Counted from the first letter of the stretch, positions 7,628-17,817 are shown. The stretch is DNA of 27,414 nucleotides from CAVSUR01 sp052143655 (GCA_052143655.1 JBKQSL010000301.1:1-27414), one strand, 5' to 3'. The notes: a model not told the origin generated them from the sequence alone. A program made the numbers and translations.

Positions 7628-8511
7628 ATGCCCTCGCCAATCATTGCCTTTATGAGCGATCTCGGCACAACCGACGACTCCGTGGCCCAGTGCAAGGGGC
7701 TCATGCTCAGCGTGTGCCCGGACGTCACCATCGTAGACGTGTGCCATTCGATGACTCCGTGGGATGTCCAGGAAGGCGCACGCTACATCGTCGATCTGCC
7801 CCGGTTCTTCCCCGAAGGAACCGTCTTCGCCACGACGACCTACCCCGCGACCGGCACGACCGCACGTTCGGTGGCTTTGCGGATCAGGCACGCGGCCAAG
7901 GGCGGCGCCCGCGGGCAGTGGGCAGGTTCCGGGGCGGGCTTCGAGCGCGCGGAGGGCGCTTATATCTACATCGCACCCAACAACGGGCTCCTCACGACCG
8001 TTATCGAGGAGCACGGTTACATCGAGGCGTACGAGGTCAGCTCGACGAAGATCATCCCGGAACGGCCCGAGCCGACGTTCTATAGCCGGGAGATGGTCGC
8101 GCTTCCCGCCGGGCATCTCGCGGCCGGATTCCCGCTAGAGGAGATCGGCCGACCGCTTTCCGACGAGGAGATCGTCCGATTCGAGCGGCCACTGCCGGTG
8201 GCGTCCGGGACGGCAGATCTGACCGGCGTGGTCACGGCGATCGATCACCCCTTCGGGAATGTGTGGACCAACATTCACCGGCGCGACCTGGAGAAGCTGA
8301 ACATCGGCTACGGGGCCCGGCTGAAGATCACCCTGGACGGAGTGCTTCCCTTCGACCTCCCGCTCAGTGAGACCTTCGCGGACGCTACGGAGATCGGCGC
8401 GCCAGTCGCCTACCTCAACAGCCGCGGTTACCTCTCAGTCGCGCGCAATGCCGCCAGCCTCGCCTACCCGTACAACCTCAAGCCTGACCTTACGGTGCGA
8501 GTGACTGCCGG

Positions 8512-8515
<4 letters not shown>
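7628..8515 (+). CDS. flA: Fluorinase (5'-fluoro-5'-deoxyadenosine synthase)
   Basis: Catalyses attack of fluoride on SAM to give 5'-fluoro-5'-deoxyadenosine and L-methionine (EC 2.5.1.63). The 295-aa protein follows S. cattleya FlA nearly throughout, from IIAFMSDLGTTDDSVAQCKG to the end. Residues known from FlA structures are all present: Asp11 (FlA Asp16), Trp45 (Trp50), Tyr72 (Tyr77), Thr75 (Thr80), Phe151 and Ser153 (Phe156, Ser158), Asp206/Phe209/Asn211, Ser265-Arg266 and Arg273-Asn274-Ala275. The insertion loop that separates fluorinases from chlorinase SalL and from DUF62 SAM hydrolases is present at about 87-109, including GGARGQWAGSGAGFERAE. Ser153 sits where SalL has Gly. The ribosome site AGAGGAAG is strong. 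The stop overlaps the next gene's start by 4 nt (ATGA at 8512-8515). Confidence 0.97.
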
Positions 8516-10172
<1,657 letters not shown>

Positions 10173-10176
<4 letters not shown>

Positions 10177-10919
10177 CACGGCTGGGCGGTAAGTCTTGCG
10201 TGATCACGGGCGCAGCCCACGGCATCGGCCGGGCCACTGCCCAGCTCTTCGCCAGGGAAGGCGCCCGGCTGGTACTCACCGACGTCGACGCGCCCGCGGT
10301 GGAGAAACTGGCGGCGGAACTGGGCGCCGTCGCGGTAGTCGGCGACGTGGCTAACCCGGCCGCCGCCAGGAGGATGATCGAGGCGGCCGTGCAGGAGTAC
10401 GGACGCCTGGATGTCGCGGTCGCCAACGCCGGCGTGATTCCCCTCTGTGACATCGTCACCGCTACGCCAGGGGATTGGGACTACGTCATGTCGATCGACG
10501 GCCGGGGTATGTTCCTGACCTGCAAGTACGCTATCGAGGTGATGGCGGAGGCCGCGAGCGGGTCCATCGTCTGTCTCTCCTCCATATCCGGCATGGCCGG
10601 CCAGAAAGCGCAGGCGACCTACGGCCCCGCGAAGTTCGTCGCGACTGGGCTGGCCAAGCATCTCGCCGTGGAATGGGCACCCAAGGGCATCCGCGTCAAT
10701 GCCGTCGCACCAGGCACGATCCGCACCGAGCGCGTGCGCCGCCTGCCCGCCGAGCCCGGTGGCGCGGAGTACCTCGCGGAGATCGTGAAGATGCACCCCC
10801 TAGGGCGCCTTGGTGAGCCCGAAGAGGTCGCGGCCGCGATCTGTTTTCTCGCATCCGATGAAGCGTCCTTCATCACAGGAGCGATCCTAGCGGTCGACGG
10901 AGGATACCTGGCCCAGTGA
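10173..10919 (+). CDS. Short-chain dehydrogenase, putative fluororibose 1-dehydrogenase
   Basis: NAD(P)-dependent classical SDR of 248 aa. The cofactor motif TGAAHGIG is at residues 12-19, an Asp near residue 37 after the second strand suggests NAD rather than NADP, NAG follows at about 85-87, and the catalytic Ser137, Tyr150 and Lys154 are present (YGPAK). The tail ITGAILAVDGGYLAQ is typical. It starts within the stop of the dehydratase gene, so it belongs to the flA operon. SalM, an SDR, oxidises 5-chlororibose to the lactone in the salinosporamide pathway. In the fluorinated case the product would be 5-fluoro-5-deoxyribonolactone, and the corresponding acid is a known fluorometabolite of Streptomyces sp. 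MA37. It would act before the dehydratase. Confidence 0.92.
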
Positions 10920-10931
10920 GCCGGGCACGAG

Positions 10932-11864
10932 TCATAATGCGGTCTCGTCGGCTGGCCCGACAGGCTGAGGATCGACGGTCTCCAGCGGCTTTTGCGGCGG
11001 CTGGACGTACTTCTTTATGAAGAGGGCCAGCTCGCTGCGGACGACAGATGAAATCGCGTTAAAGGGCGTAATGATTGAGGATGCCAGCGCGCTCTGGCAG
11101 TCACACTCCCGGCCGGTGCCCGCTGCCTCCGCCAGTCGCATGATGGTCAGTTTGGCGTGGGCGGAATTCTGGCTCATCACCTGGGCTACCGTCGACGCGG
11201 TCACGGATTCTTCCTCGGCGTGCCAGCAGTCGTAGTCGGTGACCAGAGCAAGTGCCGCGTAGCACATCTCGGCCTCGCGGGCCAGCTTGGCTTCAGGTAA
11301 TGCCGTCATTCCGATGATGTCCATCCCCCACGACCGGTACAGGTTCGACTCGGCGCGCGTCGAGAATTGCGGGCCTTCTATGCAGCAATAGGTGCCTGAC
11401 TCGTGGACCGTGGCAGACGTGGCCTCTCGCGCCGCTGCAGCGAGCGTTTTCCTCAGATCCGCGCAGTAAGGGTCACCGAAAGGTACATGCACAACAATTC
11501 CTCGGCGGAAGAACGAGGCGGGACGCAGGCCGTTAGTCCGATCGACGATCTGATCGGGCACAACGAGATCGCCTGGCTTGTAATCCTCGCGGAGGCTGCC
11601 GACGGCACTGACGCTGATGACCCGCCGAGCCCCGACGCTTTTCAGCGCATATATGTTGGCTCGGGCCGGGATGTTGGCCGGCGCGATCCGGTGACCTTCG
11701 CCGTGGCGCGGGATAAAAGCGACTGACAGGCCGTTCAGCGAGCCCGCGATCAGGGGCCCGCTGGTGCCGCCGTACGGCGTTGTGACATGAAGGCGCTGAG
11801 GCTGCTCTAATTGGTCCAGAGTATAAACGCCGCTGCCGCCAATTATTCCCATATCGATATTCAC
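10932..11864 (-). CDS. flB: 5'-fluoro-5'-deoxyadenosine phosphorylase (PNP/MTAP type, FlB-like)
   Basis: Purine nucleoside phosphorylase of the MTAP type, about 310 aa. In the fluorination pathway FlB splits 5'-fluoro-5'-deoxyadenosine with phosphate to give 5-fluoro-5-deoxyribose 1-phosphate and adenine. Visible motifs are GGSGVY at the phosphate loop, PRHGEGH, SAVGSL, the substrate block CIEGPQFSTRAES, IIGMTALPEAKLAREAEMCY and VTDYDCWH with the base-contacting Asp. The start is uncertain: GTG at 11864 (used here) or ATG at 11852, with no clear ribosome site; the frame is open to 11942. A C-terminal tail of about 20 residues is proline-rich. It converges on the flA operon with only 12 bp between stops. 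An ordinary methylthioadenosine phosphorylase is possible, but the location favours the FlB role. Confidence 0.88.
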   Translation of the reverse strand: MNIDMGIIGGSGVYTLDQLEQPQRLHVTTPYGGTSGPLIAGSLNGLSVAFIPRHGEGHRIAPANIPARANIYALKSVGARRVISVSAVGSLREDYKPGDLVVPDQIVDRTNGLRPASFFRRGIVVHVPFGDPYCADLRKTLAAAAREATSATVHESGTYCCIEGPQFSTRAESNLYRSWGMDIIGMTALPEAKLAREAEMCYAALALVTDYDCWHAEEESVTASTVAQVMSQNSAHAKLTIMRLAEAAGTGRECDCQSALASSIITPFNAISSVVRSELALFIKKYVQPPQKPLETVDPQPVGPADETAL

Positions 11865-12180
11865 GACACGAGCGTAGCATCCAATCATTTGTGATCGGAT
11901 GTCACGAATGGCGTAATTAACGTGAGCCGACCGCGACATCACCGCTGCGGGAGGTCAGCCGAGGTCGGGTCCCGGGCCGTCGAGGTATGCCGGGCCGGGC
12001 GGCGACAGGTTACCGGCCGACGTCCGCACGGCCGTGGCCCCACGGGGCCCGCCCGATCCGGCCAGCCCGGCGCCTATCCTGGCAGCCGCAGCCGCCTTCG
12101 ATTTTGTTGTAGTCACGCACGCATGATCGACAGGCGGCTGCGCCCTGTCGAATTACGGTTCCCGAGCATGCTCTGGCAGG
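11865..12180. other. Intergenic region upstream of flB-like gene
   Basis: This 316-bp stretch lies between the aminotransferase stop and the phosphorylase start, both on the minus strand, and should carry the phosphorylase promoter. GC-rich palindromes occur, such as CCGTGG-CC-CCACGG at 12032-12045, which could terminate the aminotransferase transcript, although no T-run follows. An imperfect repeat around 11889-11905 (TTGTGA and TCACGAA) is a weak operator candidate. Confidence 0.3.
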
Positions 12181-13203
12181 TCAAAGCCCGATTGGCTGCT
12201 GCCGTACCTGTGGCTCCACTGAGGAGTTGACAGGTGTCAGCCAACCGAGATGGCCAAATCTCTCACCTGTCACCGCCTCTCCAAAGGCATGCGCAAGCAT
12301 GCCGAACACCGGCCCGTCGGGCACAAAGTGTGTGTCATCGACTGAGCTCACGGTGACAAGCTCACACGCCGTCCCAGTCAGGAAGACCTCGTCGGCAGCA
12401 AGGAGATCTGCCACTTCAACTGGCCCCTCACGCGCCGGGACGCCAAGCTCGCGCGCTAGCACGAGCACCGAGTCACGTGTGATGCCCGCAAGCAATGCGT
12501 CCGCTAGCCAAGGAGTCACGATCTTACCATCTCGCACAACGAAAATGTTGGCAGATGTTGCCTCGGCCACTCGGCCCGAGAGCGGGTCTAGTTGGATGGC
12601 ATCGGCATACTGCGCTCTGGTAGCAGCCGTTTTAGCAAGGGCGGAAGTAACGTAAATGCCAGTCGCCTTGGCGCGCGACGGAAATGATGCCGGAGAAGGA
12701 CGGCGCCATTCCGACAGTGCCAGCCGCCAGCCGGCCGGCTGGTACGAGCTGGGCTCCATACCTGCGCCAGGCGAATCCGGTATGGACAGGGGAATCGGCC
12801 AGACCTCAATAGTCAGAGTGAAATGGAGCGCGTTCAAGTCGACGGTTAGGTAAGGATCTCCAGTGGCGAGCATAGGCCGGAGATAACAATTTTGCAGCCC
12901 GGCCGCAGCAGCAGCGGTCGAAATTTTGACGCATAGATCATCTAGCCCGTAGCCGTGCTCTATTCCTAGCAATCGTGCCGAATCTAGCAGGCGGCGCGCA
13001 TGATCTTCCAGGCGGAATATAGAAGATTCGCCCGAAGTGGCGTAGCACCGTATTCCCTCGAAGACCGCTATTCCGTGCTGGAAGCTGCTACTTCCGAATC
13101 GCACAGTCCTGTCACCCTGACCGTTTTCCCGGAATGTAAATACAGATTCGGCTAGCTTTGCCACTGGCGCCCTAGTCTCCGAAAATTTGTGCGATATGGA
13201 CAT
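12181..13203 (-). CDS. Branched-chain-type aminotransferase (PLP fold type IV)
   Basis: PLP-dependent aminotransferase of 340 aa in the IlvE/D-amino-acid transaminase family, converting a 2-oxo acid and an amino donor into an amino acid. The Schiff-base lysine is Lys179 in RAKATGIYVTSALAK, the PLP-pyridine Glu is Glu214 in GRVAEATSANIF, and ITRDSVLVLARELG and FLTGTACELVTV follow as expected. The N-terminal FGSSSFQHGIAVFEGIRCY is typical. Upstream in-frame codons back to 13293 look non-coding; the ATG at 13203 starts the recognisable family N-terminus. The gene reads toward flB on the same strand, about 320 bp before it. In this cluster it could aminate 5-fluoro-4-hydroxy-2-oxopentanoate, the predicted dehydratase product, but normal branched-chain metabolism cannot be excluded. 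Confidence 0.88.
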   Translation of the reverse strand: MSISHKFSETRAPVAKLAESVFTFRENGQGDRTVRFGSSSFQHGIAVFEGIRCYATSGESSIFRLEDHARRLLDSARLLGIEHGYGLDDLCVKISTAAAAAGLQNCYLRPMLATGDPYLTVDLNALHFTLTIEVWPIPLSIPDSPGAGMEPSSYQPAGWRLALSEWRRPSPASFPSRAKATGIYVTSALAKTAATRAQYADAIQLDPLSGRVAEATSANIFVVRDGKIVTPWLADALLAGITRDSVLVLARELGVPAREGPVEVADLLAADEVFLTGTACELVTVSSVDDTHFVPDGPVFGMLAHAFGEAVTGERFGHLGWLTPVNSSVEPQVRQQPIGL

Positions 13204-13450
13204 CAGGCTAAGTTTAGCATCCTGGTAATTTAGTGCCAATACACATAACGTCGTATTCTGATACGCCCAGTTGAGCGAGCCGGGACAGCGCAAGCGTGTG
13301 GGTGCCGAAAACCCCTGTCACCCTACGCGACCTGGGAATACTCGAGGAGCGCTTTGGCCGTAGGGTGCCGATCCTGTACCGCTCGAATACTCGATTGAGT
13401 GGCTGACCTGTGCTTTCGCCAGCAGGTTTGACGTGGTAATGGTTGGCTTG
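13204..13450. other. Intergenic region, promoter side of aminotransferase
   Basis: About 250 bp with no gene I can support. The part nearest the aminotransferase is AT-rich and should hold its promoter. A minus-strand frame ending at 13323 closes with AKALLEYSQVA but is too short to assign. Confidence 0.3.
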
Positions 13451-13625
13451 CGGGGTGCTGCTCAAGGTCGTTTATCTGCTGATGTGCCGGGTGCTCGGCT
13501 TGGCCGTCCTGGTGCTCCGCGGTGACCGGGCGAAGGATGCTGAGCTGCCGGTGCTCCGGCATGAGAACGCGGTACTGCGGCGGCACGTCGGCCGGGTGCG
13601 GTATGAGCGGCGTCACCGCGAACCC
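13451..13625 (+). pseudogene. Remnant of rve-type transposase (5' part)
   Basis: The translation KVVYLLMCRVLG, followed by RAKDAELPVLRHENAVLRRH and VGRVRYE, matches the N-terminus of the complete transposase at 25886-26971 (SVVYLLVRCLLG, KDAELLVLRHENAVLRRQ, VGRVRYE). Similarity stops at about 13620, after which the frame meets unrelated sequence. No terminal repeat of the complete IS is visible here. It is an old, eroded fragment, diverged from the intact copy in this window. Confidence 0.8.
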
Positions 13626-13639
13626 CATCGGTGAGTGGA

Positions 13640-13743
13640 CCGTGCAGCAGGCCCGCAAACCTCGCCCTCAGCCTCGACGAGCGGTCCGCCTCCACGGCCC
13701 GCGCCGCCGCCGTCCATTGAGCTGTATAAGAGATCGCTTCCAT
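13640..13743 (-). pseudogene. 5' fragment of a class I SAM-dependent methyltransferase gene
   Basis: From an ATG at 13743, preceded by a good ribosome site (AGGAG, 10 nt spacing), the translation MEAISYTAQWTAAARAVEAD resembles the N-terminus of leucine-carboxymethyltransferase-like SAM methyltransferases. Similarity ends after about 34 codons at the transposase remnant, so the catalytic domain is missing. Identification rests on a short segment. Confidence 0.5.
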
Positions 13744-13796
13744 GATGTACAGTCTCCTGGGAAAGCTGGTCCCCAACGAGATTTCTACCAGACTGT

Positions 13797-13905
13797 CCTT
13801 TGTGTAGGCCAAGGCCACGCGTTCGGGATCGCGGGTGTTCCATGCGTCTTCGGCGGCCCGTACCTTCTCCCGGGCGGTTTCCTCGGTAAACGGGGGAGCC
13901 GGCGG
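13797..13905 (-). pseudogene. 5' fragment of a DUF1348 (SnoaL/NTF2-like) gene
   Basis: The minus-strand translation PPFTEETAREKVRAAEDAWN followed by TRDPERVALAYTKDS matches the N-terminal region of small DUF1348 proteins (NTF2 fold, about 150 aa). After KDS the similarity is lost and the frame runs on toward the methyltransferase fragment. No start codon with a ribosome site is evident upstream, so both ends may be damaged. Confidence 0.6.
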
Positions 13906-13946
13906 TCGTGATTCCAGGAGTAAGACCCCGCCTTTCCTAGCGCTAT

Positions 13947-14396
13947 TCAGGACTCAGTCGGCCGGCGCCGGAACCGGGAATTCAGGATGAGCGTCAGCAC
14001 GTCCTTACCCTCGCCGTTTGTGAGCGATCCCTTATTGCGCACAGTGAGGATGTCGTAGTTGGTGAGCGATGACACCGCCCCGATAACCTCGGCTTTCCCG
14101 AATAGCTCGTCGCCGGGCCGGACGGGGCGCAGGAACCGCAGTTCGTCGACGCCCGGTGATCCTGCGATCGATGAGCCGGGCAACAAGGTGGTCACATACA
14201 GCATCATCCAGATCGATGCCGTATTCCAGCCGCTTGCGATGAGCCCGCCGAAGCTAGACGCGCGCCCTCCCTCTTCACTCAGGTGATAGGGCTGCGGATC
14301 ATATTCCTGGGCGAATTTGACGATCTCGTCAGCAGTTACCTTGTGGGATCCCAGGTCGTAAACTGCGCCCACCGGGTAATCTTCGGCATATTTCAT
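13947..14396 (-). CDS. MaoC-like acyl-CoA hydratase/dehydratase
   Basis: Hot-dog-fold protein of 149 aa, MaoC type, expected to hydrate or dehydrate a beta-hydroxyacyl/enoyl thioester. The catalytic pair Asp33 and His38 lies in the motif YDPQPYHLSEE, followed by FGGLIASGW; later VDELRFLRPVRPGDEL is the conserved second half. AGGA lies 5 nt before the ATG. It is on the same strand as the aminotransferase and phosphorylase but is separated from them by fragments. SalS, recalled as an acyl dehydratase, acts after the 2-oxo acid step in chloroethylmalonyl-CoA synthesis, so this gene could process 4-fluoro-3-hydroxybutyryl-CoA. That link is speculative because the genes between are not present. 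Confidence 0.85.
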   Translation of the reverse strand: MKYAEDYPVGAVYDLGSHKVTADEIVKFAQEYDPQPYHLSEEGGRASSFGGLIASGWNTASIWMMLYVTTLLPGSSIAGSPGVDELRFLRPVRPGDELFGKAEVIGAVSSLTNYDILTVRNKGSLTNGEGKDVLTLILNSRFRRRPTES

Positions 14397-14472
14397 GGAT
14401 GTCCTCGCTCAGTCATCTATGTGTTTTTTCCCGGTAAGCGGTAGCGGTGTTGGCCGCGAATGCCTCCGCCGC

Positions 14473-15117
14473 TCACGGGACCTTGTTCTCGGTCACGTCC
14501 AGGTGCGGGATCACAGTGCGGTCGATGGCGGTGAGAGCGGCCGCCGCCGCGCAGAGTGCCGCCGTCCACGCCAGCGTCACTCCCGTCCCGTAGTGGTCAG
14601 CGAGCGCACCGGCCAGGTAGGGGCCTAGCGTCTGGCCGATCGCGAACAGAATGGTGAAGACCGCCAGCGCACTGGTCCACCCGGCACGGGGAACGGCGGT
14701 GCGGATCAGAGCGGTGACAGCGGCGGGGACGCATAGGAAAGTAATGCCATAAAGGACGGCTGAGCCGATGACAGCGGGCGCCGCCGGATCGACGAGGGCA
14801 ATGACCGATGCCACCGCCAGGAGTGCCAGCAGGGCGCACAAAGCCAGGGCCCCTGGCCAGGCGTGGATTGGCCGGCTCCACAGCGTGGGCGCCACGACGG
14901 CGGCGACGCCGAGCAAGGTCCACGTCAGCGCTATCTCCAGTGCTGAGGCGTGGTGGCCAGTGAGATAGGCGGACAGGAACGTGATGTAGGCGATGTAACC
15001 CGCCCCGAAGAGAAGGTAGGCCGTTGCGACCGGCCACAGCCTCCGGACAACATGCACGTTCATCCTCGTCGCCGGGCTCTTCGCGCCGCCGGGCTCGCCT
15101 CGTGCCGCGGTCCAGCT
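14473..15117 (-). pseudogene. C-terminal half of an MFS transporter (YbfB/YjiJ-like)
   Basis: About 196 codons from an internal ATG at 15063 encode six hydrophobic segments, beginning LWPVATAYLLFGAGYIAYIT and ending with a short soluble tail. This is the second half of a roughly 390-aa YbfB/YjiJ-type transporter. The frame stays open without similarity loss for about 18 more codons (loop-like sequence, no start) to about 15117, where TetR-type coding on the other strand begins. The first six helices are missing, so transport is not expected. Confidence 0.75.
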
Positions 15118-15121
15118 GAAA

Positions 15122-15592
15122 TCAAAGGAGACGCTCTACCGCCACTTCGGTTCCAAGGACGGCCTGGTCCAGGCCGTCCTGGAAGAGCGCAGTGACCGGG
15201 TGACCAGCTGGCTCCTGGATGCCGCGCACGCAGCGGGCCCCGATCCGGCCGACCAGCTCGCAGCCGTATTCGACGCGCTGGGCCGGTGGTACGCCGAGCC
15301 ATCCTTCCGTGGCTGCGCCATCGTCAACGCAGCGGTCCAGCATCACACCGGGTCGGCCAGTTCGGTCGCCGCTCGCCACCTGAACAGGCATCTCGACCTA
15401 CTGCGCGGGATAGCTGCCCGGGCCGGCGCCGCCGATGCCGACGTCCTTGGACGGCAACTGCTCATGCTGGTTGAAGGAGCCACCGTCGTTGCCGACCATC
15501 TTGACGCCGATGACCCCGCCCGCCACGCCAAGCAGGCCGCGCTCGCCCTCCTGCGCGCCAGCATGGCCCAGCCGAGACTCCGGGGAATCTGA
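15122..15592 (+). pseudogene. TetR/AcrR regulator lacking its N-terminal DNA-binding helices
   Basis: The frame reads SKETLYRHFGSKDGLVQAVL at its start, which is the end of the TetR helix-turn-helix (normally preceded by about 30 residues with the first helices). A full ligand-binding domain follows, with FRGCAIVNAAVQHH and LVEGATVVADHL, ending at 15592. The DNA-binding helices are absent and the upstream sequence belongs to a truncated transporter on the other strand. An internal ATG at 15200 would give only part of the ligand domain. Not expected to bind DNA. Confidence 0.78.
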
Positions 15593-15716
15593 CGAGCCCA
15601 CGGCGTCGATCCGGCACGGCGATGAGTCGGTGCGGGAGGTCCCGCGAGTCGGCCGTGAACGCTGGGAGGCCGACGGAGACCGAGAGCCGCCTGACTCCGG
15701 CCATGATGGGTGGCTG

Positions 15717-16658
15717 TCAGGGTGCGGCGATGGTGAAGGCTTCAGCGTTGCGCTCGGCTATCTCGATGGCGGCGCGGACGAAGGCGGCGACGGCCGGGGA
15801 GCGGGAGCCTTGCTGCCAGGCCACGGCGACGATGCTGGGGCTGAGGTCGGTGACGGGCCTGTAGGCGATGTCGGTGCGGGGATGGCGGGCGGCGGTGGAG
15901 GCGGGGAGGAAGGCCACGGCCTGGTTGAGGGCGACGGTCTCCAGGAGCTGCGGCAGGTCGCTGACTAGCGGGCCGGCGGTGTCAGGCGGCGGCGCGCAGT
16001 CGGGCCAGGCGGCGGCCAGCGACTGCGGATCGCGGCCGTTCCAGTAGGCGGTCATGGCGGCGCCGGCATCACTCCAGCGGGGTAGTGGTTCACCGGACAG
16101 GTCGGCGCGGCGCAGGCGTGAGCGGGTGGCCAGCCAGTGACCGGCTGCCAGGGCCGCGACCCGTGGCTCTGTCAGCAGTTCCTCGATTTCCAGGCCGCCG
16201 GGTTCGAAGGGGCTGCGCAGCAGCGCGACATCGGCCGAGCCCGATCGGACCAGGGCGGCCGGGCCGCCCCGGGAGACGATCGTGACCTCGATCGGCGGAA
16301 GGCCCGGGCTCTGGTAGGCCGCGAAGATGTCGCGGAGCAGACCGCCGTCTCCGCCGGGCTTCAGCGCCACCACCAGCCGGGGCTCGGTGCGCGCCGCCCG
16401 TTTCGTGCGGGTCACGGCGGCATCCGCTGCGGCGAGTACCTGCGGGGCCTCCTTCAGCAGGGTGACACCGGCGGTGGTCAGCGTGACCTGTCGTGTAGTG
16501 CGTTCCAGCAGGCGCAGGCCCAGACGTGACTCCAGATGGGAGATCGCCCTGGAGAGAGGGGACTGGGCCATGCCGAGCCGCTGGGCGGCCCGGGAGAAGT
16601 TCAGCTCCTGGGCGACCGCGACGAAGTACCGCAACTCGCGCAGTTCAATCTCGCTCAT
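15717..16658 (-). CDS. LysR-family transcriptional regulator
   Basis: LTTR of 313 aa. The N-terminal winged helix-turn-helix (about 1-62) has ELRYFVAVAQELNFSRAAQR and SPLSRAISHLESRLGLRLLE. The rest is the two-lobed effector domain (about 90-300). It is divergent from an SDR gene at 16781, a very common actinobacterial arrangement in which the LTTR controls the adjacent oxidoreductase. A perfect 12-bp inverted repeat lies between them, close to the regulator's own start, consistent with autoregulation. The effector is unknown. Nothing ties it to the fluorination cluster. Confidence 0.93.
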   Translation of the reverse strand: MSEIELRELRYFVAVAQELNFSRAAQRLGMAQSPLSRAISHLESRLGLRLLERTTRQVTLTTAGVTLLKEAPQVLAAADAAVTRTKRAARTEPRLVVALKPGGDGGLLRDIFAAYQSPGLPPIEVTIVSRGGPAALVRSGSADVALLRSPFEPGGLEIEELLTEPRVAALAAGHWLATRSRLRRADLSGEPLPRWSDAGAAMTAYWNGRDPQSLAAAWPDCAPPPDTAGPLVSDLPQLLETVALNQAVAFLPASTAARHPRTDIAYRPVTDLSPSIVAVAWQQGSRSPAVAAFVRAAIEIAERNAEAFTIAAP

Positions 16659-16670
16659 ACCGCCTCCAGC

Positions 16671-16701
16671 CTGGACTTAGACACAAGCAGTCTAAGTCCA
16701 G
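16671..16701. promoter_or_regulatory. LysR-type operator, 12-bp perfect inverted repeat
   Basis: CTGGACTTAGAC at 16671-16682 and GTCTAAGTCCAG at 16690-16701 are exact reverse complements separated by 7 bp. The inner part contains the T-N11-A pattern typical of LysR recognition sites. It lies 12 bp upstream of the LysR start and about 80 bp upstream of the SDR start, as expected for a site controlling both. Confidence 0.8.
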
Positions 16702-16780
16702 ATACCACCAGTCTTTCCCTTCCCTGCGGGGCCGGCGTTTAGCTGATTGCACACAGTAAGGCTCCGGAAGGGACACCACA

Positions 16781-17524
16781 ATGGCCACCACGTCGCAGCA
16801 GATCGCCCTGATCACCGGGGCCAACAAGGGGCTCGGCCGTGAGACGGCACGCCGCCTGGCCGCAGCCGGCATGACCGTCCTGGCAGGTGCCCGGGATGCC
16901 GGGCGGGGCCAGGCCGCCGCCGCTGAACTGGCCGCCGACGGCGCGGACGTACGGTTCCTGCAGCTGGACGTGACCGACACAGACTCGGTCAAGAGGGCCG
17001 CCGCCTGGATCGAGGAGACCTTCGGCCACCTTGACGTGCTAGTCAACAACGCCGGGATCAGCGTCGAGAACCGGGCGCCCGTGACCGAGGTGTCCGCCGA
17101 CCAGATGCGCCGCACCTATGAGACCAACGTCTTCGGGGTCGTCACCGTCACCAGCACGCTGCTCCCCCTCCTGCGCCGCGCCGGGGGCGCCAGGATCGTC
17201 AACGTCTCCAGCATGCTCGGCTCCCTGAGCATGGCGGCCGATCCCCAGGGACCGTTTTCCGCATGGCCCGGCGCCTTCCTGCTGGCCTACAACTCCTCCA
17301 AGACCGCTCTCAACGCCCTGACCGTCATGTGGGCCAGCGCTCTGCGCGCGGAGGGCATCAAGGTCAACTCCGCCGACCCCGGCTATGTGGCCACCGACCT
17401 CAACCACCACTCAGGAAACAGCACCATCGAGCAGGGCGCAGAAATCATCGTCACCCTCGCCACTCTCGCCGGGGACGGCCCCACCGGCACCTTCCAGGCA
17501 GCAGGCGGCGCCCGGCCCTGGTGA
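16781..17524 (+). CDS. Short-chain dehydrogenase/reductase
   Basis: Classical NAD(P)-dependent SDR of 247 aa, carbonyl-reductase-like. It has TGANKGLG at residues 12-19, LVNNAGIS, NVSSMLGS with the catalytic Ser, and the YNSSK motif with catalytic Tyr and Lys, then SADPGYVATDLN. Arg in GARDAG after the second strand suggests NADP. It is preceded by GGAAGG and is divergent from the LysR gene, which probably controls it. Its substrate is unknown; it is a different SDR type from the one in the flA operon. Confidence 0.92.
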   Translation: MATTSQQIALITGANKGLGRETARRLAAAGMTVLAGARDAGRGQAAAAELAADGADVRFLQLDVTDTDSVKRAAAWIEETFGHLDVLVNNAGISVENRAPVTEVSADQMRRTYETNVFGVVTVTSTLLPLLRRAGGARIVNVSSMLGSLSMAADPQGPFSAWPGAFLLAYNSSKTALNALTVMWASALRAEGIKVNSADPGYVATDLNHHSGNSTIEQGAEIIVTLATLAGDGPTGTFQAAGGARPW

Positions 17525-17580
17525 CCCCAGCGCCTCCGCCGGGTGCGGCGGAAACGACAGGCTTGGTGGCGGCTGGACCC

Positions 17581-17817
17581 GGCGGTGACCTGTACGCCAC
17601 CACCCGCGTCGGCGTCGAAGGCACCATCCGCCAGGGCGCGGCCGTCACCGGCATGCGGCGCGCCCGCCGCCGCGGACTAGCCAAGACCCGCCTGGAACAC
17701 GTCAACGCCGCGACCGCGCTCAACCTGATCCGGCTGCACGCCTGGTGGAACGGACACCCGCTGGACCGGAGCCGCACCAGCCACCTCGCCAGGCTCGAAC
17801 TAGCCCTCGCCTCATGA
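17581..17817 (+). pseudogene. IS1182-type transposase C-terminal fragment
   Basis: The frame reads VGVEGTIRQGAAVTGMRRAR, GLAKTRLEHVNAATALNLIR and HPLDRSRTSHLARLELALAS, then stops. This matches the conserved C-terminus of IS1182-family DDE transposases from actinomycetes. The catalytic part is missing, and the fragment begins soon after the SDR stop. Confidence 0.75.

Noticed and set aside
10920..10931. Terminator between the SDR and phosphorylase stops
   Set aside because: The gap is only 12 bp and shows no hairpin with a T-run.
16781..17524. Second SDR as a step of the fluorination pathway
   Set aside because: It forms a standard divergent LysR/SDR unit and is separated from the cluster by decayed genes.
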